Part shown: positions 36,158 to 44,630 of the stretch, piece after piece
Layout of the letters: the number at the start of each line of letters is the position of its first letter
Numbering within the stretch: the stretch's first letter is position 1
NCBI RefSeq assembly: GCF_005503695.1
Contig: NZ_SCMU01000001.1
Location: 124,001-188,000, forward strand
Length of the DNA stretch: 64,000 nucleotides
Source: Sphingopyxis sp. 2PD
GTDB lineage: Bacteria > Pseudomonadota > Alphaproteobacteria > Sphingomonadales > Sphingomonadaceae
Direction: 5' to 3'
Program-made: the position numbers and the translations under genes
The notes under the pieces: generated by a model
The model's input: only the letters and a program-made list of their open reading frames with translations
Databases searched by the model: none
Told to the model about the DNA's origin: nothing

Positions 36158-36987
36158 GCGCGGCGCGGCGCCTGCCGATCAGCCAGGTCGATGCCTTTGC
36201 CAGCCGACCCTTTACCGGCAATCCTGCCGCCGTGATGCCGCTCGAGGAGTGGCTGGGCGACGGCGTGCTGCAGGCGATCGCCGCCGAAAACAATCTTGCC
36301 GAAACCGCCTTCCTCGTTCCCGACGAGAGCGGCGAGGCCGATTATGAGCTGCGCTGGTTCACCCCGACGGTCGAGGTCGCCTTGTGTGGCCATGCGACGC
36401 TTGCCAGCGGCCATGTGCTGCTGTCGGCGGCGCCATGGCGACAGGAAATGCGCTTTCGTACCCGCAAGGCGGGCATCTTGCAGGTATCTCGCGTCGCTGG
36501 CGACGGGGACGACGACGAAGGCTACCGCATGGCGCTGCCCGCTTACCCCCCGGCGCCAAAGGCGATGCCCGACATTGTCCGCGCACTGGGCGGCGATCCG
36601 GTCGAAACGCAGTGGCACCCTGGCGGCTATGCGATCATCGCCTATCGCGATGCGGCGAGCGTCCGTGCGCTGGCCCCCGACTTCCGCGCGCTGAAGGAAG
36701 GCGGCGACATCCTCTATATCGCAACCGCGCCCGGCGACGGCGACCCGTCGGGCGCCGACGTCGTCAGCCGCGCCTTCGCCCCCGGTGCCGGGATCGACGA
36801 AGATCCGGTCACCGGCTCAGCGCACAGCGTCCTCACCCCCTATTGGGCCGCGCGCCTGGGCCGCGACCGTTTTGCCGCCTATCAGGCCAGCGCACGCGGC
36901 GGCCACGTGGGCTGCCGCCTCGACGGCGACATGGTCGAACTGACCGGCCGCTGCGTCACGACGCTGGTGGGCGATTTCCTGCTGTAA
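36154..36987 (+). CDS. PhzF family epimerase/isomerase
   Basis: This 277-residue protein has the PhzF double-hotdog-like fold pattern: [37 protein letters not shown] with the catalytic Glu, [23 protein letters not shown], and the C-terminal [26 protein letters not shown]. There is no phenazine cluster here, so it is probably a general isomerase of unknown substrate. It is translationally coupled to pdxH. Confidence 0.92.
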   Translation: MSAARRLPISQVDAFASRPFTGNPAAVMPLEEWLGDGVLQAIAAENNLAETAFLVPDESGEADYELRWFTPTVEVALCGHATLASGHVLLSAAPWRQEMRFRTRKAGILQVSRVAGDGDDDEGYRMALPAYPPAPKAMPDIVRALGGDPVETQWHPGGYAIIAYRDAASVRALAPDFRALKEGGDILYIATAPGDGDPSGADVVSRAFAPGAGIDEDPVTGSAHSVLTPYWAARLGRDRFAAYQASARGGHVGCRLDGDMVELTGRCVTTLVGDFLL

Positions 36988-37434
36988 AAAAAAAAGCGGC
37001 GTGTCGGCATTCGACCGATTGCGGACGTACGTCATTTCTTCTCTCCCCTTGTGGGAGAGATACGAAGGCTTGGCAGCTTTGCTGCCTAGCCGCAGTTGAG
37101 AGGGGGTTTGCGCGTGCTGGCGTCCGCCCCCTCACCAAGCTTCGCTAGCTCCTGACGGAGCAAGCTGCGCTATCCTCTCCCACAAGGGGAGAGGAGCTTG
37201 TGACCGCTCCCCACCTCCAAGCCGCCATCCGCCGCAAAAAAAGGCGCTTTCCTACATTATCCGGCTGTGCCAGCCTTCTTCCCGGCTCGTTGATGCGGTG
37301 GATCAAGCCGTCGCTCCCCGGCTTGCACACGATCGGGCGCACCGCGCGCGTCGGGCGCCTCCCAAGGTGCAAATCGGCAGCGCATAAAGCTGAACTTTAC
37401 TGAACTTTGAGCGAACGGCGCGCCCCTGCACCGC
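36988..37434. repeat. Gene-free stretch dominated by a palindromic repeat (family F6, about 37041-37195)
   Basis: CTCTCCCCTTGTGGGAGAGA (37041-37060) and its counterpart CTCTCCCACAAGGGGAGAGG near 37176-37195 flank internal inverted segments (GGCAGCTTTGCTGCC). The rest (37200-37434) has short frames on both strands without recognisable motifs. I see no supported gene in it. Confidence 0.75.
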
Positions 37435-38592
37435 TCAAAGCGCCGCCGTCAGATCCGCGAGATGGCGCCGCAGCGCCGGAAACTGGTCGCCCTTTGTCAC
37501 CCCGAGCCGGACGATCGTCACCCGCTGCGACGGCGACACGATGATATATTGCCCCTGATGGCCGATGCACGCGAACAGGTCGTTCGGGCCGCGGTCGGGC
37601 CACAACGCCGGCTGCGCTCCCGCCGGGCGCGCCCGGTTGAGCCAGATATGGCCGCCATAGCCGCGATCATTGGGCGACGGGCTCAGCATGAAATTCATCC
37701 AGCTTTCGGGCAGCAGCCGCTGGCCGTTCACCACACCATGATTGCGCAGGAATTCGCCAAACTTCGCATAATCGCGCGCCGTCGCGTGCATGATCGACCC
37801 GCCGATCATCGTGCCGTTCGCGTCGAACTCGGGCGTCAGGCTGGTCATGCCGAGCGGTTCGACGAGGCGGCCCGCGATGAATTCGCGCATCGCGTCGCGC
37901 CGCGCCGCCGGACTTTGCGACGGGGTCAGCGTGTCGGCCAAAATGTCCGACAGGATGACGCTGGTCGCCGAACTGTAGTTGAAAATCTCACCCGGCTGCG
38001 CCGCCGCGGGCTTCGCTTCGGCGAATCCCGCCATGTCGGTTGCGCCGCCGCCGAACAGCATATTGACGGTATCGCCCTGCCAGATCGGATCGCCGTTTTC
38101 GACATGCTCGAGCCCCGCCGACATATGGAGCAGGTGCTTCAGCGTAATCGCACCACGCGGATCGCCGCTGCGCTGCCACGCCGCGACCGGCGCCGGACCG
38201 TCGAGCGCCAACTGCCCGTCCGCGACCAGAAAGCCGATGAGCACCGCGGTGATGCTTTTTGCCATCGACCAGCTGATCAGCTTGGTCTCGGGGCCGAAAC
38301 CCGCGGCATAGCGTTCATAGATCAGCTCGCCGTCGCGCAGCACGATCAGCCCGCGCGTCTCACCGACGTCGTCGGCATTGACGAACAGCGCATCGGCGCG
38401 CGCCTTGATCGCCGCGGGGAGCACCGGCAGCGGTTGCAGCGTGTCGGTTGCCGCCACTTCATCGAGCGAGGTGCCGAATTTCGGCGCGGGCGATGCGGGC
38501 GCCATGTTGCCCTGCCCCGCCGCCTGTACCAGCGACAAGGCGCCGAGCATCGCGAGAGCGGCACTTGCCAGCAGCCGTTTTTTCGTGATCAT
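37435..38592 (-). CDS. Serine hydrolase, beta-lactamase/class C-like (exported)
   Basis: This 385-residue protein has a signal peptide (LLASAALAMLGALSLVQA). Its penicillin-binding-like hydrolase domain has SMAKS (Ser109, Lys112) as the SxxK motif and FNYSSATSVILSDIL (YxS/N motif). A late GHQGQYIIVSPSQRVTIVRLG takes the KTG/HxG position. Family members (EstB, 6-aminohexanoate-dimer hydrolase group) hydrolyse esters, amides or peptides. True beta-lactamase activity is not implied. Its start is only 7 bases from the divergent gene at 38600. Confidence 0.9.
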   Translation of the reverse strand: MITKKRLLASAALAMLGALSLVQAAGQGNMAPASPAPKFGTSLDEVAATDTLQPLPVLPAAIKARADALFVNADDVGETRGLIVLRDGELIYERYAAGFGPETKLISWSMAKSITAVLIGFLVADGQLALDGPAPVAAWQRSGDPRGAITLKHLLHMSAGLEHVENGDPIWQGDTVNMLFGGGATDMAGFAEAKPAAAQPGEIFNYSSATSVILSDILADTLTPSQSPAARRDAMREFIAGRLVEPLGMTSLTPEFDANGTMIGGSIMHATARDYAKFGEFLRNHGVVNGQRLLPESWMNFMLSPSPNDRGYGGHIWLNRARPAGAQPALWPDRGPNDLFACIGHQGQYIIVSPSQRVTIVRLGVTKGDQFPALRRHLADLTAAL

Positions 38593-38599
38593 GGGATGA

Positions 38600-39022
38600 G
38601 TGACTAGCACCAACCCGACCGGTCCTTCAACGGGCGAGACGCCGACCGCGGCACCGCCGCCCGAGACACAATCCGCAACCCAACCGCGCGGCGGCAAAAG
38701 GCCGAGCCGCTGGGGCGGCTGCCTGCCGTGGCTGCTGGTCCTTGCGGTGCTGCTGACCGGCTTTGCGATCTGGAAATTCCCGTCGTTGAAGGCGCAGGCC
38801 GAACTGGGGTCGGCCTATGCCGCGCGGGTCGGCTGTTCGTGCCGTTATGTCCAGGGGCGCAGCTTGGAGAGCTGCCAGAGCGATTTCGAGCCGGGGATGG
38901 AGATGGTGTCTCTGAGCGAAGACCCGGCGACCAAGACCGTGACCGGCAGCGTGCCGCTGCTCGCGTCGCGTAGCGCGCGTTACGCGGGCGCCAGCGGCTG
39001 TTTGCTGCGACCCGAAAACTAA
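38600..39022 (+). CDS. Single-pass membrane protein of unknown function
   Basis: This 140-residue protein starts at a GTG. It has a Thr/Pro/Gly-rich cytosolic N-terminus (~1-40), one membrane segment (CLPWLLVLAVLLTGFAIW) and a periplasmic domain with VGCSCRYVQGRSLESCQSDF and a late ASGCLLRP, giving four or more cysteines. No family is recognised. The start lies 7 bases from the divergent serine hydrolase start, and the stop overlaps that of the convergent gene at 39019. Confidence 0.72.
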   Translation: MTSTNPTGPSTGETPTAAPPPETQSATQPRGGKRPSRWGGCLPWLLVLAVLLTGFAIWKFPSLKAQAELGSAYAARVGCSCRYVQGRSLESCQSDFEPGMEMVSLSEDPATKTVTGSVPLLASRSARYAGASGCLLRPEN

Positions 39023-39264
39023 GGCGCGATCCGCCGCGCCGCGAGCGCAACCGCCGCCGGAGCGCCGAACACCAGCAGCCATATCCCTGCTTCCTCGGCC
39101 CAGCCGTAACCGGCGTACATCACCCCTACGAGCAGGTTGCCGATCGAGATAACCAGCCACAGGACCAGGAACATCCGCGTCGCCCGCGCCGCGTCGCGGA
39201 TCGTCAGGCGGAGCACGATCAGCAGCGCCAGTCCGGCAAGCAGCATGATAGCGGTGTGCGACAT
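39019..39264 (-). CDS. Small membrane protein of unknown function
   Basis: This 81-residue protein has three hydrophobic segments (IMLLAGLALLIVLRLTI, MFLVLWLVISIGNLLVGVMYAG, IWLLVFGAPAAVALAA). It lies 3 bases after the AraC-type regulator on the same strand and is probably co-transcribed with it. Family unknown. Confidence 0.7.
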   Translation of the reverse strand: MSHTAIMLLAGLALLIVLRLTIRDAARATRMFLVLWLVISIGNLLVGVMYAGYGWAEEAGIWLLVFGAPAAVALAARRIAP

Positions 39265-39267
39265 CGG

Positions 39268-40050
39268 TCAGTCCTCCCAGACTGGCGGCAAAATAGCCGA
39301 GACATGGCGCCGCCGCCACTCGCCCGGCGACATGCCCAGCTTGCGGCGAAAGATCGCGCACAGGTGCGCGTGGCTGGAAAAGCCGGTCGCAAAGGCGATC
39401 TCGGCGACCGACAGCGGACGGTTCATCAGGAACCAGCAGGCGCGACGCAGCCGCTGGCGCAGCATATATTGCGCCGGGGTATAGCCGGTCGCGCGCGCGA
39501 AATGGACGATCAGGCTGTTGACCGACATCCCCACCTCGGCCGCCATTTCCTCAACCGTCAGCGACAATTCGAGCTGGGTCTGGATATAGGCCATCAAGTC
39601 GTTGATGCGCTGGGTGACCGCGGACGAATCGCGGCGCCTCACCATGGCTTCCATCGTTTTGGCAAGGATGGTGACCAGCGGATCGGCCGCGGCGGCGTCG
39701 CCTGCGGCCAGCGCGCGCACCAGCGCGGCCAAGGCCATGTCATAATGCCCGGCAAGCGCGCGTGCGTCCGGCGCGACGACCAGCCGTGCCGCGGGTATTT
39801 CCACCTCGATATAGCGGACCCCGCCGCCCTTTGCTTCGCCATGATAGCGGCGTCCGGCGGGCGCCAGCCACATCTCGCCGGGCAAGGGGTCGCCCAGCGA
39901 GGTCCGCTGATCGTCCAGCCAGGTTTCCAGCCAATGATAGCTTCCAGCTTCGTATAAGTAGAGGAGATGGACGTCGCGTTCGACCGTCCAGCTCAACGGA
40001 CCTTCGATACGATCAACGATCGAGGCGACCCTGAGTCCTCCCACTTCCAT
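39268..40050 (-). CDS. AraC family transcriptional regulator
   Basis: This 260-residue protein has an N-terminal cupin-like sensor (DVHLLYLYEAGSYHW..., GEMWLAPAGRRYHGEAKGGGVRYIEVEIPAARL). The C-terminal AraC-type DNA-binding domain reads LTVEEMAAEVGMSVNSLIVHFARATGYTPAQYMLRQRL, then SVAEIAFATGFSSHAHLCAIFRRKLGMSPGEWRR. The sensor suggests a small-molecule ligand. The small membrane protein downstream may be its partner. Confidence 0.92.
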   Translation of the reverse strand: MEVGGLRVASIVDRIEGPLSWTVERDVHLLYLYEAGSYHWLETWLDDQRTSLGDPLPGEMWLAPAGRRYHGEAKGGGVRYIEVEIPAARLVVAPDARALAGHYDMALAALVRALAAGDAAAADPLVTILAKTMEAMVRRRDSSAVTQRINDLMAYIQTQLELSLTVEEMAAEVGMSVNSLIVHFARATGYTPAQYMLRQRLRRACWFLMNRPLSVAEIAFATGFSSHAHLCAIFRRKLGMSPGEWRRRHVSAILPPVWED

Positions 40051-40219
40051 GACACAAGTATGGCAAGTTGGGGAGAATGTGAAAGCCTGCCATTTACGCC
40101 AAATCTATGGTTAAATCGAAGCTCCAAATTCTTCCGAAACGGCGGAAATTGGGGAAAAAATGCTGTTGCATCGCCCCTTTCGCGTGCCCTTTGGCGCGCC
40201 TGACGAGACCCCCCCCCAA

Positions 40220-40254
40220 GGCGGGCGGCAAATATGCCGCCCGCCACCTTTTTT
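40220..40254. terminator. Strong GC-rich hairpin with T-run on the plus strand
   Basis: GGCGGGCGGCA (40220-40230) and TGCCGCCCGCC (40235-40245) form a perfect 11-bp stem with loop AATA. ACCTTTTTT follows on the plus strand, and an outer C-run/G-run lengthens the stem. Both flanking genes are on the minus strand, so the T-run direction has no matching gene. It may end the hydrolase transcript imperfectly, or end an unannotated plus-strand RNA. Confidence 0.55.
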
Positions 40255-40276
40255 GGGGGCGTCACCGTGGCCCAAA

Positions 40277-41206
40277 TCAGCCGTTGGTCAGAAACGCATC
40301 CATCGCCGCATTGACTGCATCGGGCGCTTCCCACGGAACGAAATGGCCGCAATCGGCGACGTGTACGATCTCGACGGCGGGAACCAGGTCGGCCATCCCG
40401 TCGAGGTTGCATGGCGGCAGTGCCACATCGTCGAGCGCCCAGATGACGAGCGTCGGTATGGTGAGCCTGGGGAACGGCACCGCAGGCGGCTCGGCATAAG
40501 GCGCGTCCATGGCCGGAACGATGGCGGGTGAACCGCGATACCAGTTGATCATCGCGCGGCAGGTATCGCGATCTTCCCAATCCTTCAGCAATCGCGCGAT
40601 CTCGTCGGGCGGCTGGATCCCGCCGCTCGGCACCCGGCCCGCGAAGGCGTGGGCAAGGATGCCCGCGATACCATGCGCCTCGATAATCGCATCGCTCGCC
40701 GGATCGCGAAAGATGCTGATATACTGGCTCGCCGCGCGCTGCTGTTCGTTCGTCTGCAGCAGGCGTTGAAAGATCGCGGGATGCGGGGCGTTGGCGATGA
40801 CGGCGCGGGTGACGCGGCCCGACCACGCCGGATGCAGCCCGTCCGGCTGGCCACCCAAGGCTACCCCCCACGCGATCGCCCCGCCCCAGTCATGGCCGAC
40901 GACGGTAAATTCACCGACGCCCAGCGCATCCGCGAGCGCGAAGACGTCTGCGATCAGCTTGTCGGGCGTATAGGAGTCGACATCCTGCGGCTTCGACGAA
41001 CCGCGATAGCCTCGCTGGTCGGGCGCGATGCAGCGAAAGCGATCGGCGAAATGCGGCAGCTGGTAACGCCATGTCCGGTGCGATTCGGGAAAGCCGTGGA
41101 GGAAGATCAGCACCGGGGCATCGCGCGGGCCAATATCGACGACATCGAGTTCGACGCCGGTCGAAAGTTTCACGCGCTGCTGCTCAAAATCGCCGATCAT
41201 CGCCAT
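40277..41206 (-). CDS. Alpha/beta hydrolase, epoxide hydrolase/dehalogenase-like
   Basis: This 309-residue hydrolase has HGFPESHRTWRYQLPHFA with the oxyanion HGFP (37-40). The nucleophile is Asp106 in VVGHDWGGAIAWGVAL. RCIAPDQRGYRGSS precedes it, and the late catalytic His lies in DCGHFVPWEAPD. An Asp nucleophile with a cap domain points to epoxide hydrolases or haloalkane/haloacetate dehalogenases. The start is the ATG of MAMIGDFEQQ; a longer upstream frame is not supported. Confidence 0.9.
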   Translation of the reverse strand: MAMIGDFEQQRVKLSTGVELDVVDIGPRDAPVLIFLHGFPESHRTWRYQLPHFADRFRCIAPDQRGYRGSSKPQDVDSYTPDKLIADVFALADALGVGEFTVVGHDWGGAIAWGVALGGQPDGLHPAWSGRVTRAVIANAPHPAIFQRLLQTNEQQRAASQYISIFRDPASDAIIEAHGIAGILAHAFAGRVPSGGIQPPDEIARLLKDWEDRDTCRAMINWYRGSPAIVPAMDAPYAEPPAVPFPRLTIPTLVIWALDDVALPPCNLDGMADLVPAVEIVHVADCGHFVPWEAPDAVNAAMDAFLTNG

Positions 41207-41333
41207 CGCTCCCTTGGTTTCGTTTCGAAACCTGATGGCGAGGAACCGCTTGGCTGGCAAGCTGCAGCAAATGGCGGGGCGGGTTGAAAGGCTGGATAAC
41301 GTCGGCGTTGGGGTGGGGAGCGGACGTTGGCGG

Positions 41334-41365
41334 TAACCGTTGCCCCCGCGCAGGCGGGGGCGACG
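41334..41365. repeat. Single-arm F2 repeat fragment
   Basis: GCCCCCGCGCAGGCGGGGGC with flanking CGTT/GACGG matches one arm of the F2 palindromes at 16838 and 55836. The second arm is missing, so this is a partial copy between the hydrolase and pirin genes. Confidence 0.75.
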
Positions 41366-41391
41366 GCTTGCTTTGGGCCGCAATCCGGCCC

Positions 41392-42312
41392 CTACGGATA
41401 GCTCACCGTCTTCGGCACCTCGGGGATCGGGATAAACTCCTCGCTGTCCCCCGGGACCAGCGGGAATTTGCCATCCTTCCAGTCGTGCTTGGCCTGGTTG
41501 ATGCGGTCGCGCGACGAACTGACGAAATTCCACCATACATGGCGCGGCGTCGCGAAGGCTTCGCCGCCGAGCAGCATCACCCGCGCGTCGCTGTCGGCAC
41601 GCAGCGCCATCGCCTGCCCCGGCTTCAATATGTAAAGGCTGTGGCGATCGAGCCGGTCGCCATCGAGACTGGCATCCCCGAGCGCCACCAGCACCGCGCG
41701 TTCGTCGGCCTCGGCCTCGATCGGAATGCTCGCCCCGGCATTCATCAATATGTCTGCGTAGATCGTCGCGGCATGCTGGGTGATCGGCGAGGTGGCGCCC
41801 CACAGGCTGCCCATGATCACCCGCGCCGAAACGCCGCTATCCTCGATCAGCGGCAGGTCGCCCTTTGCGACATGTTCGAATGCCGGTTCGATCTCTTCCT
41901 GACCGTCGGGCAAGGCGAGCCAGGTCTGCATCCCCGAAATGGCCGATCCGGCTTCCCGTTCGGCCACCGGGGTACGCTCCGAATGGACAATGCCGCTGCC
42001 CGCGGTCATCAGGTTGCACGCACCGGGGCGGATCGTGGCCAGCGTGCCCAAGCTGTCGCGATGGTCGATCGCCCCCTCGAACAAATAGGTGACCGTCGCC
42101 AGATTGATGTGCGGATGCGGCCGCACGTCCATGCCCGCGCCGATGTCGAAATGCGCCGGGCCGAATTGGTCGACGAAGATGAAAGGGCCAACCATCGTGC
42201 GCGCCTTGCTCGGCAGCGTTCGCCGCACCTCAAATGCGCCAAGGTCGTGGGTCGAGGGGGTGATGATCTGCAAGTCGGCGTCAGGCATTTGGGGCATCTC
42301 CATATTTGCCAA
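41392..42312 (-). CDS. Pirin family protein
   Basis: This bicupin protein (306 residues from the first ATG) has the pirin metal-binding strand GMDVRPHPHINLATVTYLFEG. The later marks are RDSLGTLATIRPGACNLMTAGSGIVHSER and the second cupin with LLGGEAFATPRHVWWNFVSSSRDRI. Some pirins are quercetin dioxygenases and others redox sensors; this one's role is unknown. Starts at 42312, 42303, 42297 and 42288 are possible, all overlapping the upstream gene. It is the last of a four-gene operon that begins with bolA. Confidence 0.93.
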   Translation of the reverse strand: MANMEMPQMPDADLQIITPSTHDLGAFEVRRTLPSKARTMVGPFIFVDQFGPAHFDIGAGMDVRPHPHINLATVTYLFEGAIDHRDSLGTLATIRPGACNLMTAGSGIVHSERTPVAEREAGSAISGMQTWLALPDGQEEIEPAFEHVAKGDLPLIEDSGVSARVIMGSLWGATSPITQHAATIYADILMNAGASIPIEAEADERAVLVALGDASLDGDRLDRHSLYILKPGQAMALRADSDARVMLLGGEAFATPRHVWWNFVSSSRDRINQAKHDWKDGKFPLVPGDSEEFIPIPEVPKTVSYP

Positions 42313-42763
42313 ACCGGCGCTTCAACTGACGATGACGATTGCGAAAGGCGATGTCGATCATCAGCCGGGCGATCGGCCGCGGCCATTTCGGTTCGAAGCG
42401 CAGTTCGTCGGTGACCACGCAACCGCCATCCACGGGATCGACGGTCCGGATGTGCTGCCAGCAGTGCATCGACCCCATCCGCGACCGCTCGACGAAACGC
42501 CTGCCCGGTTCGAATTCGACCAGCGTCAGTTCGGTCCAGTCATATGGAATCAGCCCGAACGCCAGCACGCGGCTGCGAAACAGCATTTGCCCCGGAACAA
42601 ATTCGGCATCGACCATCCCGCGAATTCCCGGCGGGGCCGTCATCCGGAAGATCGGCATCGCCTCGGCGTTGACCCCTGCCAGCGACATCGCCGCCGCCCA
42701 GACATCGGCGGCGGGCGTACGCAACCGCGAGCGGTAGCGAAGCTCGACAGGGGCGGCCGTCAT
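42281..42763 (-). CDS. SRPBCC/START-like family protein
   Basis: This 160-residue protein looks like a ligand-binding SRPBCC (polyketide-cyclase-like) domain. It opens with VELRYRSRLRTPAADVWAAAMS, contains FRSRVLAFGLIPYDWTELTLVEFEPGRRFVERSR and ends with a long C-terminal helix (PIARLMIDIAFRNRHRQLKRRFG). No catalytic residues are evident. Its start overlaps the cupin gene by 4 bases. Confidence 0.78.
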   Translation of the reverse strand: MTAAPVELRYRSRLRTPAADVWAAAMSLAGVNAEAMPIFRMTAPPGIRGMVDAEFVPGQMLFRSRVLAFGLIPYDWTELTLVEFEPGRRFVERSRMGSMHCWQHIRTVDPVDGGCVVTDELRFEPKWPRPIARLMIDIAFRNRHRQLKRRFGKYGDAPNA

Positions 42764-43140
42764 CGCGCGTCCAGTCTTGCCAGCGTTCGCCGCGTCTTTT
42801 CGGTCTCGACATTGCCAGTGTTCAGGGTCGATCCCGGTTCGAGCAACACGACATGGCATTCGCCGTCCAGCGCCTCGGGACAATGGTCGACGCCGCGCGG
42901 CACGATGATGAACTCGCCGGGTTCGACGATCACATCGCCGCTGCGCAGGCCCATCTTCATCCGGCCCGCGACGACCAGGAACAATTCATCCTCGATATCA
43001 TGATGATGCCAGTCGAACTTGCCCTCCAGCTTGACCAGCTTGATCTGGAAATTGTTGATGTCGCCCGCCACATGCGGGCTCCACGCTTCGGGAATTTTTG
43101 CAAAGGCTTCGGCCAGGTTAACCTTGGCGACCATCGTCAT
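42760..43140 (-). CDS. Cupin domain-containing protein
   Basis: This 126-residue single cupin has the metal-binding motif FDWHHHDIEDELFLVVAGRMKMG (two or three His plus Glu) and the second motif GEFIIVPRGVDHCPEAL. It probably binds a divalent metal; whether it is an enzyme is unknown. Its start overlaps the end of bolA (ATGA) and its end overlaps the SRPBCC gene. Confidence 0.9.
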   Translation of the reverse strand: MTMVAKVNLAEAFAKIPEAWSPHVAGDINNFQIKLVKLEGKFDWHHHDIEDELFLVVAGRMKMGLRSGDVIVEPGEFIIVPRGVDHCPEALDGECHVVLLEPGSTLNTGNVETEKTRRTLARLDAR

Positions 43141-43415
43141 TCCCCCGGCACCGTCGCCTTGATCGCCAGTGCGTGAACGCGCTGCCCCGGCAAATCGCCA
43201 AGCGCCTTGTTCACCGCACGCTGGCGCGCGACGCGGTTCATGTCTGCGAACCCCGCCCACTCGATGGTCAGGCTGAAATGCGATTCGCCCGATCCGTCGT
43301 CGCCGCTGTGACCATGATGCTTCGCGCTGTCGTTGCTGACGATGAAATTGGCATCGGGAAAAGCCGCGCGGAGCAGCCTTTCCATCTCTTGTTGCACGGG
43401 GCCATTGCTGCTCAT
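43137..43415 (-). CDS. bolA: BolA family protein
   Basis: This 92-residue protein has the BolA pattern MERLLRAAFPDANFIVSNDSAKHHGHSG, then ESHFSLTIEWAGFADMNRVARQRAVNKALGDLP with the C-terminal VHALAIKATVPGE. BolA proteins work with monothiol glutaredoxins in Fe-S trafficking. This member keeps the His-rich loop that bridges a cluster. An in-frame ATG four codons earlier is possible. It is the first gene of a four-gene overlapping minus-strand operon (bolA, cupin, SRPBCC, pirin). Confidence 0.93.
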   Translation of the reverse strand: MSSNGPVQQEMERLLRAAFPDANFIVSNDSAKHHGHSGDDGSGESHFSLTIEWAGFADMNRVARQRAVNKALGDLPGQRVHALAIKATVPGE

Positions 43416-43490
43416 GGGGTTGACCATAAGCGGTCCGTCGCCAAATTATAAGACCCCCCATCTCCTTGCCCCCGACCTCGAAAGCGCATT

Positions 43491-44084
43491 TTGTCCACGC
43501 CTCCCCGCACCAACCGCTTCCATGGCCGCGTCCCCCGCGAGGCACCGTGCGCCGTGCCCGGATGCCGCGAGGCGGGCGAATTTCGCGCCCCGATGGCCTG
43601 GACCCGCTCGCCCGACGGGCCGCCGCAATATCGCTGGTTGTGCCTCGACCATGTCCGCGAATTCAACGCGGGCTATAATTTCTTCGAAGGCATGAGCGCC
43701 GACCAGATCATGGCCGCGCAGTCGCCGACCGCGGGCTGGGAAACCGAAAGCCGTGCCTTCCGCGCCGCAGGCAGCGCCGACCTACCGCCGCGCTGGGCCG
43801 ATTTCAAGGATCCCATCGACGCGCTCGGCGCGCGATTTCGCCAGCGAATGGACGAAGCGCGGCGCGAGGCCGCCAACCCCGGCCTTTCGCGCGACGAACG
43901 GGCCGCGATGCAATTGCTCGGCCTCGCCGCCGACGCCGACCGCGCCGCGCTCCGCCGCCGCTACAGCGAGTTGGTGCGCAAATATCATCCCGACCGAAAT
44001 GGCGGCGATCGTAGTTTCGAGACGAGACTCGGCGAGGTGGTTGCGGCATATCAGTTGCTGAGGAAGACCAAGGCATTCGCATAG
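43491..44084 (+). CDS. J-domain protein with C-terminal DnaJ domain
   Basis: This 197-residue protein starts at a TTG (no ATG fits). The N-terminal half is unusual, with CAVPGCREAGEFRAP and YRWLCLDHVREFNAGYNFFEGM. The C-terminal ~60 residues are a J domain (MQLLGLAADADRAALRRRYSELVRKYHPDRNGGD with HPD). This layout is common in alphaproteobacterial J proteins encoded next to bolA and cobS. It probably recruits Hsp70 to an unknown client. It is divergent from bolA. Confidence 0.92.
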   Translation: MSTPPRTNRFHGRVPREAPCAVPGCREAGEFRAPMAWTRSPDGPPQYRWLCLDHVREFNAGYNFFEGMSADQIMAAQSPTAGWETESRAFRAAGSADLPPRWADFKDPIDALGARFRQRMDEARREAANPGLSRDERAAMQLLGLAADADRAALRRRYSELVRKYHPDRNGGDRSFETRLGEVVAAYQLLRKTKAFA

Positions 44085-44094
44085 GAGACGCGCG

Positions 44095-44532
44095 ATGAGC
44101 GAGCTGGACCAAGCACGGATCGACGTGGTGCGCCGCCATATGGCGCTCGAGATCACCCACGATTGGGACGGCGTCATCGCGACCTTCGATCATCCGCGCT
44201 ACGAACTGCTCGGCCCCGGCACGGTGTTTGACGGCGAAGCCGCGGTCCGCTCCTATTTCGCCGCGTCGCGCGAGCCTTTTCCCGATCAGGCGAACGAAGT
44301 CATCGCGATCGCCGCGGACGCCGCGACGCGTACCGTGCTCGTCGAATTCTGGCTGACCGGCACGCATCTTGGCCCGCTGAAGCTTGGCCCGCGCACCATT
44401 GCGCCGACCGGAAAGGCCTTCCGCATCCGCATGGCGGCGAGCTTTGAATTTGCCCCGGAAAGCGACAAGATTATCTGCGAACGCCCCTATTACGACCAGT
44501 CCGCGGTAATGAAGGCGCTCGGCCTCCTCTGA
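44095..44532 (+). CDS. SnoaL-like/NTF2-fold protein
   Basis: This 145-residue protein has an NTF2-like pattern: RRHMALEITHDWDGVIATFDHPRYELLGPGTVFDGEAAVRSYFAA, then strands TVLVEFWLTGTHLGPLKLG and IRMAASFEFAPESDKIICERPYYD. It resembles ester cyclases of the SnoaL group. The reaction is unknown. It lies 10 bases after the J-domain gene and upstream of cobS. Confidence 0.85.
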   Translation: MSELDQARIDVVRRHMALEITHDWDGVIATFDHPRYELLGPGTVFDGEAAVRSYFAASREPFPDQANEVIAIAADAATRTVLVEFWLTGTHLGPLKLGPRTIAPTGKAFRIRMAASFEFAPESDKIICERPYYDQSAVMKALGLL

Positions 44533-44630
44533 AAAGGCGTTGCAAGCTGAAACCGACGCCTATACCGCGCTAGCCGAAGCGCCGCGCGACCGGCGACTCT
44601 CTCCCGACCGCCTTCGCTGGACCTTTTGAC

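Noticed and set aside
36154-36987. Phenazine biosynthesis
   Set aside because: A single PhzF-family gene next to pdxH, with no other phz genes, indicates a general isomerase.
37145-37403. Two short ORFs (75 and 67 codons, opposite strands)
   Set aside because: They lie in and beside a palindromic repeat, are Arg/Pro-rich, and lack a ribosome site or recognisable motif.
37435-38592. Beta-lactamase resistance gene
   Set aside because: The SxxK and YxS/N motifs occur in many esterases and peptidases of this fold. The protein lacks a clear KTG box and resembles the EstB group, so resistance cannot be claimed.
41207-41803. N-terminal extension of the alpha/beta hydrolase gene
   Set aside because: The extra ~199 codons overlap the pirin gene in another frame and contain no hydrolase features. 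The start at 41206 gives a normal length.
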